Origin: Legionella maioricensis
Lineage (GTDB): Bacteria; Pseudomonadota; Gammaproteobacteria; Legionellales; Legionellaceae
DNA: 64,000 nucleotides
NCBI RefSeq assembly: GCF_023618015.1
Contig: NZ_JAJKBJ010000010.1
Location: 62,001 to 126,000, forward strand
Direction: 5' to 3'
How positions within the stretch are numbered: the stretch's first letter is position 1; the number at the start of each line of letters is the position of its first letter. Positions 1-9,200 of this stretch are shown here, in pieces. A model generated the notes under the pieces. That model saw only the letters and a list, made by a program, of their open reading frames with translations, did no database searches and was not told the origin of the DNA. The position numbers and the translations under genes are program-made.

Positions 1-577
1 AGAGGATGATGGCATTAGGATTAGCAATTAACATCCCCGTTGGATTACCTTCCTTATCCCGTTGAATACGCGTACCCGGCATTTCTTGAGTGTTTTTATC
101 GTAACCGATGACATTAAGTGCTGCTTTATTGAGCAAGGCTCTATCGTACAAATGCAAAATAAACACCGGCGTCTCTTTAGAAACCGCATTAATTTCATCT
201 AAGGAAGGCATTCTTTTTTCTTTAAATTGAAACTCGCTCCAGCCACCAACCACTCTAACCCACTGTGGTGCCGGAGTTCTTGCAGCTTGTTCTTTTAGCA
301 TGAATAAAGCGTCACTCAAATTATTGATGCCATCCCACCTTAGCTCCATATTGAAATTCAAACCACCGCGAATAAGGTGAATGTGAGAATCATTAAGACC
401 AGGGATAACCCTCTTTTTTTGTAAATCCACCAGCCTTGTCGATGGTGTTTTTAAAGAAAGGATTTCTTGATCGGAACCAAACTGCACAAACCGATGGTCT
501 TTGATAGCAACAGCAGTCACATCGCTTTGACTAATACCCGGACCTTTAAAAAGCCCGTTAAAGAAAATAATATCCAT
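1..577 (-). CDS. Amidohydrolase family protein (YtcJ-like), C-terminal part outside window
   Basis: The minus strand is open from an ATG at 577 to the window edge, giving about 192 residues of the N-terminal half. The translation has the mixed-beta start of the amidohydrolase-3 (YtcJ-like) family, then VIPGLNDSHIHL, whose HxH pair supplies metal ligands in this superfamily. It continues with the pattern in which YtcJ-like proteins describe their barrel (ELRWDGI, then WVRVVGGWSE). Family members hydrolyse amide or related bonds with bound metal, but substrates are rarely known. No signal peptide is visible. The gene lies 28 bp downstream of the cysteine hydrolase at 606-1271 on the same strand, so the two are probably co-transcribed hydrolases. 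The family call is firm and the substrate is unknown. Confidence 0.8.
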   Translation of the reverse strand, partial: MDIIFFNGLFKGPGISQSDVTAVAIKDHRFVQFGSDQEILSLKTPSTRLVDLQKKRVIPGLNDSHIHLIRGGLNFNMELRWDGINNLSDALFMLKEQAARTPAPQWVRVVGGWSEFQFKEKRMPSLDEINAVSKETPVFILHLYDRALLNKAALNVIGYDKNTQEMPGTRIQRDKEGNPTGMLIANPNAIIL

Positions 578-605
578 AGCGAGATTGCTCCAGACTGATA
601 TTGGA

Positions 606-1271
606 CTATTTGATCAATTTACCTTTCCATTGACTTCTTGATTTTTGTTTATGAACCAGGGTGTAGGCATAATCAACCCCCATCCCATAGCCACCACTAT
701 GTTCTCTGACTATATCCATGGTTCCGTTATAGGTTTCTTTCCTTGCCCAATCCCTTTGCCATTCTAGCAATAACTGTTGCCAGGTGAGCGGAGCAACCCC
801 TGCTTGAATCATGCGAGTCATTGACGTTTGGTGCGCCGCAAAGCTTGTGCCTCCACATGCATCCTCAACAACATATACTTCATATCCATCTTGCATGGCT
901 GAAAAAGCACACATATTGATACACACCTCTGTCCACAAACCTGCTAGTATTAATTTTTTTCTCTTGGTACCAGCAATATGTTTTCTAACCATTGCAGAAT
1001 CCCAGGAATTCATACTGGTTCGTTCAATAATGTCATTGTCAGGAAAGACGTCTAATAATTCTGGCCAGATGTAGCCACTAAAACTTTCGGTTTCAACCGA
1101 TGTTAGAATCGTAGGTACTGCGAATAATTTTGCAGATTTTGCTAAAGAAACCGCATTGTTTTTCAGCAATTGACGATCCATATTAGCGACCCCAAACGCC
1201 ATTTGTGGTTGATAGTCTATTAATAAAAGTACTGAATTTTCAGGTGTTAACAGTTCAATTTTTTTATCCAT
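606..1271 (-). CDS. Isochorismatase-like cysteine hydrolase (YcaC type)
   Basis: 221 residues, the usual size for an isochorismatase-fold hydrolase. Asp19 in LLLIDYQPQM and Cys117 in LWTEVCINMCAF match the catalytic Asp and nucleophilic Cys of the family. The motif IERTSMNSWDS around residues 82-92 covers the region that bears the third, basic catalytic position. The TEVCI segment and the tail resemble YcaC-like proteins more than true isochorismatases or nicotinamidases. The likely role is hydrolysis of a small amide or ester in the cytoplasm; the substrate cannot be read from the sequence. The gene is upstream of, and probably co-transcribed with, the amidohydrolase at the window edge. Confidence 0.8.
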   Translation of the reverse strand: MDKKIELLTPENSVLLLIDYQPQMAFGVANMDRQLLKNNAVSLAKSAKLFAVPTILTSVETESFSGYIWPELLDVFPDNDIIERTSMNSWDSAMVRKHIAGTKRKKLILAGLWTEVCINMCAFSAMQDGYEVYVVEDACGGTSFAAHQTSMTRMIQAGVAPLTWQQLLLEWQRDWARKETYNGTMDIVREHSGGYGMGVDYAYTLVHKQKSRSQWKGKLIK

Positions 1272-1410
1272 GTTAATAATCCTTTATTAATAATAAAAGT
1301 TCCGCCTTATACTCTTGAGTTAATCTTGCTGGAAATATCCTAAGCTTAGTAAATGCAAAGCACTTTGTCTAAATATAAATCATTTTTCTAAGAAGTTATT
1401 GACTGCCGTT

Positions 1411-1508
1411 GACTTAAGAAACGTCATCCAGAGCGAAGCGAAGGATCTCCAAAATGTGGCGAAGAGCCCTCGTCGCAAACTCCTCGGAATGACATAAAGT
1501 GGCTTAAG
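1411..1508. repeat. Dispersed intergenic repeat, copy 1
   Basis: About 37 nt at 1413-1449 (CTTAAGAAACGTCATCCAGA and on) recur in inverted orientation at 22139-22175, apparently without mismatch. The following bases to about 1508 (a CCTCGTCGC block and CTCCTCGGAATGACATAAAG) are partly shared as well. This looks like a non-coding dispersed repeat. The rest of the gene-free stretch 1272-1862 holds only AT-rich DNA that must include the promoter of the histidine-rich gene. No small gene is visible there. Confidence 0.6.
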
Positions 1509-1862
1509 CCATAGTAGTGCTCATCAGTCAAACGGAGCCAGATAATGCCTTGCTCTCGACTGTTTAAATTTTTTGAGGAACTCTCAAGAACAAGCTGTGG
1601 AGCGTCTAAGGACCAATTGCCCCCATAGCCCCTCTTTTATTTGATTAATTAAAAAATAGTGTGACATTTGTCATTGATGCGGTAAAATCCGAATCGTGTA
1701 GAAAGGAACTTGTTAATTATGTTTTATTTATGAACAAATCCGATAATGACCAATTTGTTTACCGGGATGAATGTCTATAAAAAACAAAAAGTTCTCCACT
1801 CACAGTAAATTAGCTCGAACTGAAATACATTTTTTAACCTGGCACAACAGATGAGGTAACCA

Positions 1863-2483
1863 ATGGAAGTAAAAATAGAAAGAAGTCCACGAACTCAACA
1901 TCAGCATGGCCAAGCAGGTACTCAACATCAGCATGACCAAGCAAGAACTCAACATCAGCATGGCCAAGCAAGAACTCAACATCAGCATGGCCAAGCAAGA
2001 ACTCATCATCATGGCCAAGCGAGCCCTTCAAATAATAATACCAATTACAGCTTCATGTTAAAGTGCTTGGGGGCATTAACCGCTGCAGCAGTGATAGCTG
2101 GAGGGATTATTCTGGCCACAACCGCTAAGGTAAGTACCGCAGCCCTGATTGGCACCGCAGCAGTAGCAGTAGCAGCACCTCTTGCACCTATTGCTGGAGT
2201 ATTAGCTCTTATTGGTCTCATTAGCGCCGTTTGTTTATTACCCTTTTTATTTTCAGGAAACAGCTCTTATACAGTTAGGACACCTGGCTATGTTTATAGT
2301 CGTCCTACCTATTACCAACCGACGATTTTCCCCACACCGGTTGTTTTCGGCGGCCATCACCATGATCATGGACACTATCACGGTCATGGACATATAAATA
2401 CTGAATATGGACACGGCCATCAACATGGACATGTCGACACTGGACACGGACATGGACACGCCCATTCACACGGACATTCTTAA
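1863..2483 (+). CDS. Histidine-rich membrane protein with tandem His repeats
   Basis: 206 residues; ATG preceded by GATGAGGTAACC, a good ribosome binding site. Residues about 11-53 are tandem 9-residue units of the type TQHQHGQAR (four to five copies). Residues about 60-135 form a long hydrophobic Ala/Gly-rich segment, probably two or more membrane spans. The last 45 residues are HGHGH-type repeats with almost half histidine. No homologue with known function is recognised. His-rich tails on membrane proteins usually bind Zn, Ni, Cu or Co, so metal binding or storage at the membrane is a reasonable inference. No transporter motif is present and no metal transporter gene is adjacent. Confidence 0.75.
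   Translation: MEVKIERSPRTQHQHGQAGTQHQHDQARTQHQHGQARTQHQHGQARTHHHGQASPSNNNTNYSFMLKCLGALTAAAVIAGGIILATTAKVSTAALIGTAAVAVAAPLAPIAGVLALIGLISAVCLLPFLFSGNSSYTVRTPGYVYSRPTYYQPTIFPTPVVFGGHHHDHGHYHGHGHINTEYGHGHQHGHVDTGHGHGHAHSHGHS
1893..2021 (+). repeat. In-frame 27-bp tandem repeat in His-rich gene
   Basis: Units of 27 bp begin at 1893, 1920, 1947 and 1974, with a shortened fifth unit at 2001. Each encodes TQHQHxQAx. The units are nearly identical at DNA level, so copy number could change by slippage without breaking the frame. Confidence 0.85.
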
Positions 2484-2494
2484 TAAATAATAAT

Positions 2495-2533
2495 TCAAGC
2501 CTGACTGTTATCTTTGCATGATAGTCAGACTTG
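2495..2533. terminator. Terminator-like hairpin between convergent genes
   Basis: CAAGCCTGACT at 2496-2506 can pair with AGTCAGACTTG at 2523-2533 with one mismatch. The hairpin is followed by A/T-rich DNA. It sits between the stop codons of the converging genes at 1863-2483 and 2554-3660, so it may serve both. Confidence 0.5.
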
Positions 2534-2553
2534 AAAAATTTCTAGTTTAATGT

Positions 2554-3660
2554 TCAATTAAATAATAGAGTTTGCTCAGGTTCAACTGGGGTAGCGTCTA
2601 GTATTATCTGCCGCTCGCGCTTGTCAAATAAAACCTTAGCAGCGTCAAACAATTGCTCCACATCCCCCTTGTCGGCCCAAAAACTCTGGAATGCCAGAGG
2701 ATAGGTTCTTAATAACTCTTTCTTGTTCATTGCTCTATGCTCATTTAGAGCTGATGATATATCAGCAAGAAAAGCTGCTTTCTGAGTGTTTTTTTCCATT
2801 TCATGGGCAGAGGAGCCTTGAAGAACAGCAATTTTTCTTGTAATAATTTTTTGCAGATAAGCCTCTCCTGCAGTGGGCTCCATTGCTTTAACTACTGCAC
2901 TGTAATCACAACGGGTAAATATCCGATGGTATAGATGATCATGCTGCAAACCCGCATCCAATGTACTTATTAGTTCCGATGACTCGGTAGGTTGTTCTTG
3001 CTCTATTGGTTCTGGTTTCCCTAAATGTAACAGTCCTTTGATAGACAGCTTCCAATTATGGGGAGTGAACCGCCATAAAATATTTAAGAGAGTAAAAGTT
3101 ACCGCAGTCAAAGCAAAAGCAGATCCTACCGCAGGAGCAACAGGAAAAAGCATTACAAAGGCCACAGCTCCTACAACAGCAGTTAATAAGCCTAGAACAA
3201 ATAAATTATTTATGACCGCTTGAATATAATGCATGCGCTGGGCAGATCCCTGAAGAGATTCATAAGCTCTATATCCATTAAGCCCTAACATCGCTAACTG
3301 ATGAAAAGCTGCAACAAGGACGCTGCTGAAAAAAAACCATGGCCCTGCTGCAAAAGAAAGACCATATGCTGTTGATATAGCAGCGCCATACAGCGAAATA
3401 CTGGCCAAAACTGCACAGACTGCTGATGTAATAAAACCGAACCACTGATCCAGATTTTTATTTCTGGCCTTAGCAAGATGATATCCATTAAATAAGGCCG
3501 AAATGGTAAGCAAAAACCCCATGAACGGAAACATCACATAATATAGGGGGGTTCCCGTAAAAAACATAAAAATACGGGAATCTGACATTAAAGCAAAAAA
3601 ACCAACGTCCTGCACTTCTTTAACATATTGAACTGCTCTTTGGATCCAGCGAACAGACAT
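2554..3660 (-). CDS. Multi-pass membrane protein, unknown function
   Basis: 368 residues starting at an ATG with a strong upstream GGGGAGTG. Roughly five to six hydrophobic segments lie in residues 35-205, some Ala/Gly-rich. A hydrophilic, mostly helical C-terminal region of about 150 residues follows. No known domain is recognised. It lies 14 bp downstream of lysS on the same strand and could be read through from lysS, but nothing ties it functionally to translation. The architecture (membrane block plus soluble tail) is common among Legionella-restricted proteins, including some Dot/Icm substrates. Effector status is not supported by any motif. Confidence 0.6.
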   Translation of the reverse strand: MSVRWIQRAVQYVKEVQDVGFFALMSDSRIFMFFTGTPLYYVMFPFMGFLLTISALFNGYHLAKARNKNLDQWFGFITSAVCAVLASISLYGAAISTAYGLSFAAGPWFFFSSVLVAAFHQLAMLGLNGYRAYESLQGSAQRMHYIQAVINNLFVLGLLTAVVGAVAFVMLFPVAPAVGSAFALTAVTFTLLNILWRFTPHNWKLSIKGLLHLGKPEPIEQEQPTESSELISTLDAGLQHDHLYHRIFTRCDYSAVVKAMEPTAGEAYLQKIITRKIAVLQGSSAHEMEKNTQKAAFLADISSALNEHRAMNKKELLRTYPLAFQSFWADKGDVEQLFDAAKVLFDKRERQIILDATPVEPEQTLLFN

Positions 3661-3674
3661 AAATCACTCCCCAA

Positions 3675-5171
3675 TTATTGGCGTAACTGTGGGAATAAAA
3701 TAACATCACGAATGGACTGTGAATCAGTGAATAACATAACCAGTCTGTCTATCCCTATGCCCTCTCCTGCCGTAGGAGGCAAACCGTATTCCAAGGCTTC
3801 AATGTAATCGCTATCAAAATGCATGGCCTCCAGATCACCAGCATCTTTTTCTGCAACTTGTTGATGAAAACGTTCCGCCTGATCCTCAGCATCATTCAAC
3901 TCGGAAAAACCATTAGCAATTTCACGGCCTGCAATAAAAAATTCAAACCGGTCTGTTACCTCAGGATCAGAATTACTGCGTCGAGCTAAGGGAGATATCT
4001 CAGTTGGGTACGCAGTAATAAAGGTAGGTTGAAATAACTGATGTTCTACTGTTTCTTCAAACGCTATCATCTGCAATTTACCCAGTCCGTCTGTTTCTTT
4101 GTACGGTAAATTTAAATCATTAAGAAATGTTCTGCATCCCTCTATAGTTTCTAACTGCTGCGCACTAATTTTAGGATGATGCTTTAATATCGCTTCCTTC
4201 ACACTCATCTGTGCAAAAGGTTTATTAAAATCAATGACCTGCCCCTGATATTCTACTTGCCTACTCCCTAAAACTGTATCGCATAAATACTGTAATAGTT
4301 GCTCTGTAAGGGTCATTAAATCTTTATAGTCTGAATAAGCCTGATAAAACTCAATCATCGTAAACTCAGGATTATGGCGAGTAGAAATTCCTTCATTACG
4401 GAAATTACGATTAATTTCATATACTCGCTCAAATCCCCCTACGACTAATCGCTTTAGATAAAGTTCAGGAGCAATACGCAAATACATGGTCATATCCAGA
4501 GTATTATGATGCGTAACAAAAGGTCGAGCCACAGCACCGCCCGGGATAGGATGCATCATCGGCGTTTCCACTTCTAAATACTGATTTTTATCCATAAATT
4601 GACGGACTGCTTGTATCAGTCGTGAACGAATTAAAAAGGTTCGTCGACTGTCTTCATTAGCAATCAAATCAACATAGCGTTTACGATACTTCATTTCCTG
4701 ATCAGCCAAGCCATGGAATTTATCAGGCAATGGTCTTAAGGACTTAGTTAATAATTCAACATACTCGGCATTGATAGTAAGTTCCCCAGTATTGGTTTTA
4801 AAGAGTTCGCCTTTAACGCCAACAATATCCCCTAAATCCCAATGTTTGAATTGTTCATATATTTCAGGGAGATCATTTGCCCTGATGTAGATTTGGATTC
4901 GTCCGGATACATCCTGAATATGGAAAAAACTGGCTTTACCCATAATTCGTCTTAAAACAATACGTCCGGCAACGGTTACTTTAACCTGTTGTTGTGCTAA
5001 AGGGTCTTTTTCAAAGTCGCCATATTTTTTCATTAACTCATCAGCGAGGTGCTCACGGTGAAACTGATTGGGAAAATTAAAACCACCGTTACGTAACTCA
5101 GCTAATTTTTGTTTACGAATATGATAAACTTCACTTTCATCTAAGCTTTCATCTAAATGTTCTTCAGTCAT
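3675..5171 (-). CDS. lysS: Lysyl-tRNA synthetase, class II
   Basis: 498 residues, the normal length. It charges tRNA-Lys in the cytoplasm. Residues about 65-150 form the OB-fold anticodon-binding domain ([15 protein letters not shown]). The class II core follows, with motif 2 around [16 protein letters not shown] and motif 3 [13 protein letters not shown] near the C-terminus. The ATG overlaps the end of prfB by 8 bp. prfB-lysS is a common gammaproteobacterial operon, so translational coupling is likely. Confidence 0.97.
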   Translation of the reverse strand: MTEEHLDESLDESEVYHIRKQKLAELRNGGFNFPNQFHREHLADELMKKYGDFEKDPLAQQQVKVTVAGRIVLRRIMGKASFFHIQDVSGRIQIYIRANDLPEIYEQFKHWDLGDIVGVKGELFKTNTGELTINAEYVELLTKSLRPLPDKFHGLADQEMKYRKRYVDLIANEDSRRTFLIRSRLIQAVRQFMDKNQYLEVETPMMHPIPGGAVARPFVTHHNTLDMTMYLRIAPELYLKRLVVGGFERVYEINRNFRNEGISTRHNPEFTMIEFYQAYSDYKDLMTLTEQLLQYLCDTVLGSRQVEYQGQVIDFNKPFAQMSVKEAILKHHPKISAQQLETIEGCRTFLNDLNLPYKETDGLGKLQMIAFEETVEHQLFQPTFITAYPTEISPLARRSNSDPEVTDRFEFFIAGREIANGFSELNDAEDQAERFHQQVAEKDAGDLEAMHFDSDYIEALEYGLPPTAGEGIGIDRLVMLFTDSQSIRDVILFPQLRQ

Positions 5172-6274
5172 GCTGCCCTACTCCTGCCTTTAAACTGGCT
5201 TCAATAAATTGATCTAATGCGCCATCTAATACCGCTTGGGTATTACTGGTTTCTACACCTGTGCGCAAATCTTTAACCCGGGACTGGTCTAATACATAAG
5301 AGCGAATTTGCGATCCCCAACCTATATCAGATTTAGTCGCTTCCAAGGCTTGTTGCTCCGCATTCTTCTTTTGCATTTCCAATTCATACAACTTAGCACG
5401 CAGCTGCTTCATCGCCTGATCTTTGTTCTTGTGCTGACTTCTATCGTTCTGGCATTGTACCACTATGCCACTAGGCGCATGGGTTATCCGTACCGCAGAA
5501 TCAGTTCGGTTAACGTGCTGACCACCCGCACCAGAAGCCCTATAGGTATCTATTCGTAAATCCGCTGGATTAATTTCTATTTCAATATCATCATCAACTT
5601 CAGGGGAAACGAAAACGGCCGCAAAAGAAGTATGACGCCTGTTACCTGAATCAAAAGGTGATTTACGAACCAGGCGATGAACTCCTGTCTCAGTTCGAAG
5701 CCAGCCGAAAGCGTATTCACCAGTAAAATGGATAGTAGCACTTTTAATGCCCGCGACTTCCCCCGGAGAACATTCAATGAGCTCAGTAGTAAAGCCATGC
5801 TGTTCGCCCCATCGTAAAAACATTCTCAGTATCATTTCAGCCCAATCTTGGGCTTCTGTTCCACCTGACCCAGCCTGAATATCCAGATAAGCACTAGCGT
5901 TATCCATTTTGCCAGAAAACATACGTCTAAACTCAAAACCCGCGACTTGTTCTTCTATGGACTGTAATTCTTCCCCAATATCAGTAATTGTCTGTTCATC
6001 TTGTTCCTCTCGGGCAAGCTCGAACAACTCTGTTAAATCAACTATGGATTGCCCCAGATTTGTTAAAGAAAGAACAACTGATTCCAATTGAGTTCGTTCA
6101 CGACCCAAAGCTTGAGCCTGTTCAGGATTATTCCAAATCGTTGATGATTCTAATTCGCGTATCACTTCTTCGAGGCGTTCACTTTTCGCTTCAAAGTCAA
6201 AGGTACCCCCTAAGCGATTCAATACGCTTACCCAAGTCAATTAAGCTCAGGTTAATATGATTCACTTCTAACAT
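5164..6274 (-). CDS. prfB: Peptide chain release factor 2, with programmed +1 frameshift
   Basis: RF2 recognises UGA and UAA and releases the peptide. The GGQ loop is present in [14 protein letters not shown] and the codon-recognition SPF motif in [11 protein letters not shown]. The open frame alone would need a TTG at 6240 and give an N-terminus unlike RF2. The true start is the ATG at 6274. It reads [20 protein letters not shown] and on to RGYL, then meets an in-frame TGA at 6197-6199. A +1 shift there joins to [12 protein letters not shown], giving 369 residues (E. coli RF2 is 365). The zero-frame peptide resembles the E. coli RF2 leader, which supports the call. Confidence 0.95.
6196..6211 (-). 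promoter_or_regulatory. RF2 programmed frameshift site
   Basis: Minus-strand AGGGGGTACCTTTGAC: a Shine-Dalgarno-like AGGGGG, then the slippery CTT codon, the in-frame TGA (codon 26) and a following C. This is the classical autoregulatory element. Low RF2 slows termination at TGA and lets the ribosome slip +1 to make RF2. Confidence 0.95.
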
Positions 6275-6375
6275 AAGTGTCTCTTAAAAAATAAAGATAG
6301 GATTTTACAGCGAAAGTAGCTTTCTAGCTATAGTAATTGGTTTAGGAACATTAATTAATAAGGTATTTATAGTGC

Positions 6376-6774
6376 CTAAGTCGTCTTTATGGCAGAACGA
6401 TAAGCCTGCAAATTCATTAATAATTCTGCTTCAGCATTAGATAAATGACAGCTGGCAACAATTTCGTCACGGTCGCCCCCCATCTCCAGTATTCTTAAAG
6501 CATGTTGATAGCCACCATCATTATCTCTTTTATTTTCCAAATCTTGTAATTGATTATCCATACTGATTAATTGTTTATTAATTTCTCTTAATTGTTTAGC
6601 AAATAATAAATCAGCATTAATTAATACCGGGTGATCTTTCTGTATTTGCACTGTTAATTGTTCCAAAGAATCTATTTTTTCCTGTTGAGCGGCGATTTGC
6701 TTACGTTGATTTAATAAAAAATTGCCTATAAACAAAAAGATGATTAGATTAAAACTCAGGATGATATTGATCAT
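6376..6774 (-). CDS. Small membrane-anchored protein after motB (DUF2802-like)
   Basis: 132 residues. There is one N-terminal hydrophobic helix (residues 2-20), a coiled-coil stretch to about residue 85, and a C-terminal helical piece (EMGGDRDEIVASCHLSNAEAE) that resembles a small helix-turn-helix-like fold. This arrangement matches DUF2802 proteins, which lie beside flagellar genes in other gammaproteobacteria. The start overlaps the motB stop by 4 bp (ATGA type), so it is the last gene of the flagellar operon. A motility accessory role is inferred from position only. Confidence 0.6.
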   Translation of the reverse strand: MINIILSFNLIIFLFIGNFLLNQRKQIAAQQEKIDSLEQLTVQIQKDHPVLINADLLFAKQLREINKQLISMDNQLQDLENKRDNDGGYQHALRILEMGGDRDEIVASCHLSNAEAELLMNLQAYRSAIKTT

Positions 6775-7652
6775 TTTTTTTCCTTTTTATCCGTATTCTG
6801 TTTTGGTGATTCTACTTTATTCCCATTCTGTTGTGGTGATTGTACTTTATTCGTGTTTTGTTTTTTTAACTCTACAGAAGGCACCATATTAACAATAACA
6901 TTATGTATCTGATTTATTCTCGGGTTGATCAAGCGGTCTACATTCCTGTCTTTAGCGATCACAATATTTACTCTCCGATTTAAACCCCTTCCTTCTTCTG
7001 TAAGATTATCCGCAATAGGATATTGCTCCCCATAACCGGTAACTAAAATACGATCTGTGCTGATGCCATAACTGTTTAAAACACGCGCTACGGTAGCAGC
7101 CCTGGTTGCAGAAAGCTCCCAGTTAGAAGGAAATTGCGGTGTTTCTATTGGTATATCGTCAGTATACCCTTCAACTACAATAGGAAAAGGAACCTCTTTA
7201 ATTTTTGTCGCTAATTGCATTAATTTCACTAAAGCTTCTGGAGTCAAATCAGCAGTCCCTGATTCAAATAAAGAACCTGCTTTCATATCCATTTCTATCC
7301 AGCCCTCTTGCCGGTTAATTTTAAAATCTCCATTCTCCAATTCCGACAATGATTTATTTAAGTCATCAAGACCATCTCTATAGCTGCCTTTGGTCTTTCG
7401 TTCTGCAGGGCCATTTATTTTGTTATCAGTGGATACCATCGCTTTATTTTGATCTTTTTTATTAAATGCTGATTTCATCCCTTCTGAAAGTGATTTGTAT
7501 TTTGACACGTTGACTGATGAAATAGCGTACATCACCACAAAAAAAGCAAATAACAGGGTAATAAAATCCGCATAGGAGACTACCCATCTATGGCTATCTA
7601 CATGCTCTTCCGGCCTATTTCGTCTTGCTTTCATTTTTTTTATGCTTGCCAA
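6771..7652 (-). CDS. motB: Flagellar stator protein MotB
   Basis: 293 residues. MotB anchors the stator to peptidoglycan and carries the proton-binding aspartate. The N-terminus is basic, then one membrane helix begins SYADFITLLFAFF with Asp29 in the expected place. The OmpA-like peptidoglycan domain is at about residues 130-235 (VEGYTDDIP, SNWELSATRA, LNRRVNIVI). The last 35 residues are a low-complexity Asn/Gln/Lys tail with a repeated block (NTNKVQSPQQNGNKVESPKQ). It overlaps motA by 38 bp; a second ATG six codons in would still overlap. Confidence 0.93.
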   Translation of the reverse strand: MASIKKMKARRNRPEEHVDSHRWVVSYADFITLLFAFFVVMYAISSVNVSKYKSLSEGMKSAFNKKDQNKAMVSTDNKINGPAERKTKGSYRDGLDDLNKSLSELENGDFKINRQEGWIEMDMKAGSLFESGTADLTPEALVKLMQLATKIKEVPFPIVVEGYTDDIPIETPQFPSNWELSATRAATVARVLNSYGISTDRILVTGYGEQYPIADNLTEEGRGLNRRVNIVIAKDRNVDRLINPRINQIHNVIVNMVPSVELKKQNTNKVQSPQQNGNKVESPKQNTDKKEKK

Positions 7653-8382
7653 AATTATTTAATTTTAGTTGTAACATATTGGGACTCTCACCACAGGCTA
7701 TGGCAACTAATCCCTCTACAATCATTTCATCAAAATGTACTTGGCGAGAAATACAACTTTTTAATTTATTAGCTACAGGTAGAAATATAAGATTAGCCAT
7801 ACCTACCCCATAGATAGTAGCCACGAATGCTACTGCTATGCCCAACCCCAGGCTTCCTGGATCAGCCAAATTTCTCATGACTTGAATCAATCCTAAAACA
7901 GCTCCGAGAATTCCTATAGTAGGGCTATAGCCTCCCATACTTTCAAAAACATGTGCTGCTCGTAAATCCTGTGATTCATCATGATCGATTTGGGCTTCTA
8001 ATACATCTCTTATGGTTTGTTTATCTACCCCAATAACTAATAGTTCAAGCCCTTTATTAACTAATGGATTGCGCTCGACTTCCAAGTGATCTTCCAAGGA
8101 AAGTAATCCCAGCTGACGTGCTTTTTTAGCTAACTCTATGAGCAAATCTCTGTATTCATCAAAACCGATACGAGGCGGCCTAAATATCCAGGGTAAAATT
8201 TTAAATGCCCTTTTAAAGGTTGGCATTGGGGTCTGCAACATTACTGCCCCCAAAGTTCCTCCCAAGACAATAAATAAGGCAGCCACATTGAGCAGAGAAT
8301 GTAAATCGCCCCCTTCAATCAATTGCCCTATGATAATTGCGAGAAAACCTGTTAATAAACCTATTAGTGTTAATGAATCCAT
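7615..8382 (-). CDS. motA: Flagellar stator protein MotA
   Basis: 255 residues with four predicted membrane helices. It forms the ion channel of the motor with MotB. The C-terminal pair of helices carries the conserved DPGSLGLGIAVAFVATIYG region with the channel proline and threonine. The cytoplasmic loop between helices 2 and 3 holds the charged residues expected to contact FliG. Its length and loop resemble the MotC/PomA branch. It starts 9 bp after fliA ends. Confidence 0.92.
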   Translation of the reverse strand: MDSLTLIGLLTGFLAIIIGQLIEGGDLHSLLNVAALFIVLGGTLGAVMLQTPMPTFKRAFKILPWIFRPPRIGFDEYRDLLIELAKKARQLGLLSLEDHLEVERNPLVNKGLELLVIGVDKQTIRDVLEAQIDHDESQDLRAAHVFESMGGYSPTIGILGAVLGLIQVMRNLADPGSLGLGIAVAFVATIYGVGMANLIFLPVANKLKSCISRQVHFDEMIVEGLVAIACGESPNMLQLKLNNFGKHKKNESKTK

Positions 8383-8391
8383 TATTATTAT

Positions 8392-9108
8392 CTATTCCGG
8401 TAAGCGTGATTTAATACGGTGAGTTGCTTGACTAAGAATTTGAGATATACGAGATTCACTCACCTCCAAAACCTCTCCAATTTCTTTTAAGTTCAAATCC
8501 TGTTCGTAGTACAAAGACAAAACCAGTCGTTCTTTATGAGGCAATCCTTCGATGACCTGCGTTAAATGACTCATTAAATCCGTATGCAGTACGCTGACAT
8601 GAGGTTCAGAGGATGATCCGCTTCCTTCAGAATATAAAATGTCATCGGTTACGCCTAAGTCATCAAAACCATATAAATGGCTACTGGCAGAGTCCTGCAA
8701 CATTTCATGATATTCATTAATGGGTAGGCCTAACTCCTCGGCTACTTCAAAATCTTTAGCCTCTCGCCCCAATCGATGTTCCACTTGTTTTACCGCCTCA
8801 GAAATCATTCTGGAATTGCGATAAACCGAGCGAGGCACCCAATCATTGCGCCGTACCTCATCCAACATATGTCCTCGAATACGAATTCCAGCATAGGTCT
8901 CGAATGAAGCTCCTTTAGACGCATCATAATGTCTCGCAGCCTCAAGTAAACCAAGCATCCCAGCCTGTATTAAATCGTCAAGTTGAACACTTTGGGGCAA
9001 ACGTCCCAATAGATGATGGGCTATCCGTTTGACCAATAGAGCATGACCTTTTACCAGTGTTTCCTGGGTTTGTTGATTTACTTTGCTGTATGCAGCTAAA
9101 GCATCCAC
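8392..9108 (-). CDS. fliA: Flagellar sigma factor, sigma-28
   Basis: 238 residues, the normal length. FliA directs RNA polymerase to late flagellar promoters. Region 2 is visible as LDDLIQAGMLGLLEAARHYD with the following GASFETYAGIRIRG. Region 4 contains the helix-turn-helix LKEIGEVLEVSESRISQIL. The ATG follows an AAGGAGAG site. A 92-bp gap separates it from flhG, the widest in the operon downstream of fliM, and could hold an internal promoter, though none was clear by eye. Confidence 0.95.
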   Translation of the reverse strand: MDALAAYSKVNQQTQETLVKGHALLVKRIAHHLLGRLPQSVQLDDLIQAGMLGLLEAARHYDASKGASFETYAGIRIRGHMLDEVRRNDWVPRSVYRNSRMISEAVKQVEHRLGREAKDFEVAEELGLPINEYHEMLQDSASSHLYGFDDLGVTDDILYSEGSGSSSEPHVSVLHTDLMSHLTQVIEGLPHKERLVLSLYYEQDLNLKEIGEVLEVSESRISQILSQATHRIKSRLPE

Positions 9109-9200
9109 GATACTCTCCTTACAAGAACAGCACAGATAATTGATAATCTATAAAATCCAACCCAAATTCATTTAAAGCTATTTTAAGTATAGTGAACAAT

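Noticed and set aside
1893..2021. Possible CRISPR array
   Set aside because: The units are contiguous, 27 bp, in frame and without spacers; they encode His repeats.
1800..2031. Minus-strand frames opposite the His repeats
   Set aside because: They are shadows of the 27-bp coding repeat, with no ribosome site and low-complexity products.
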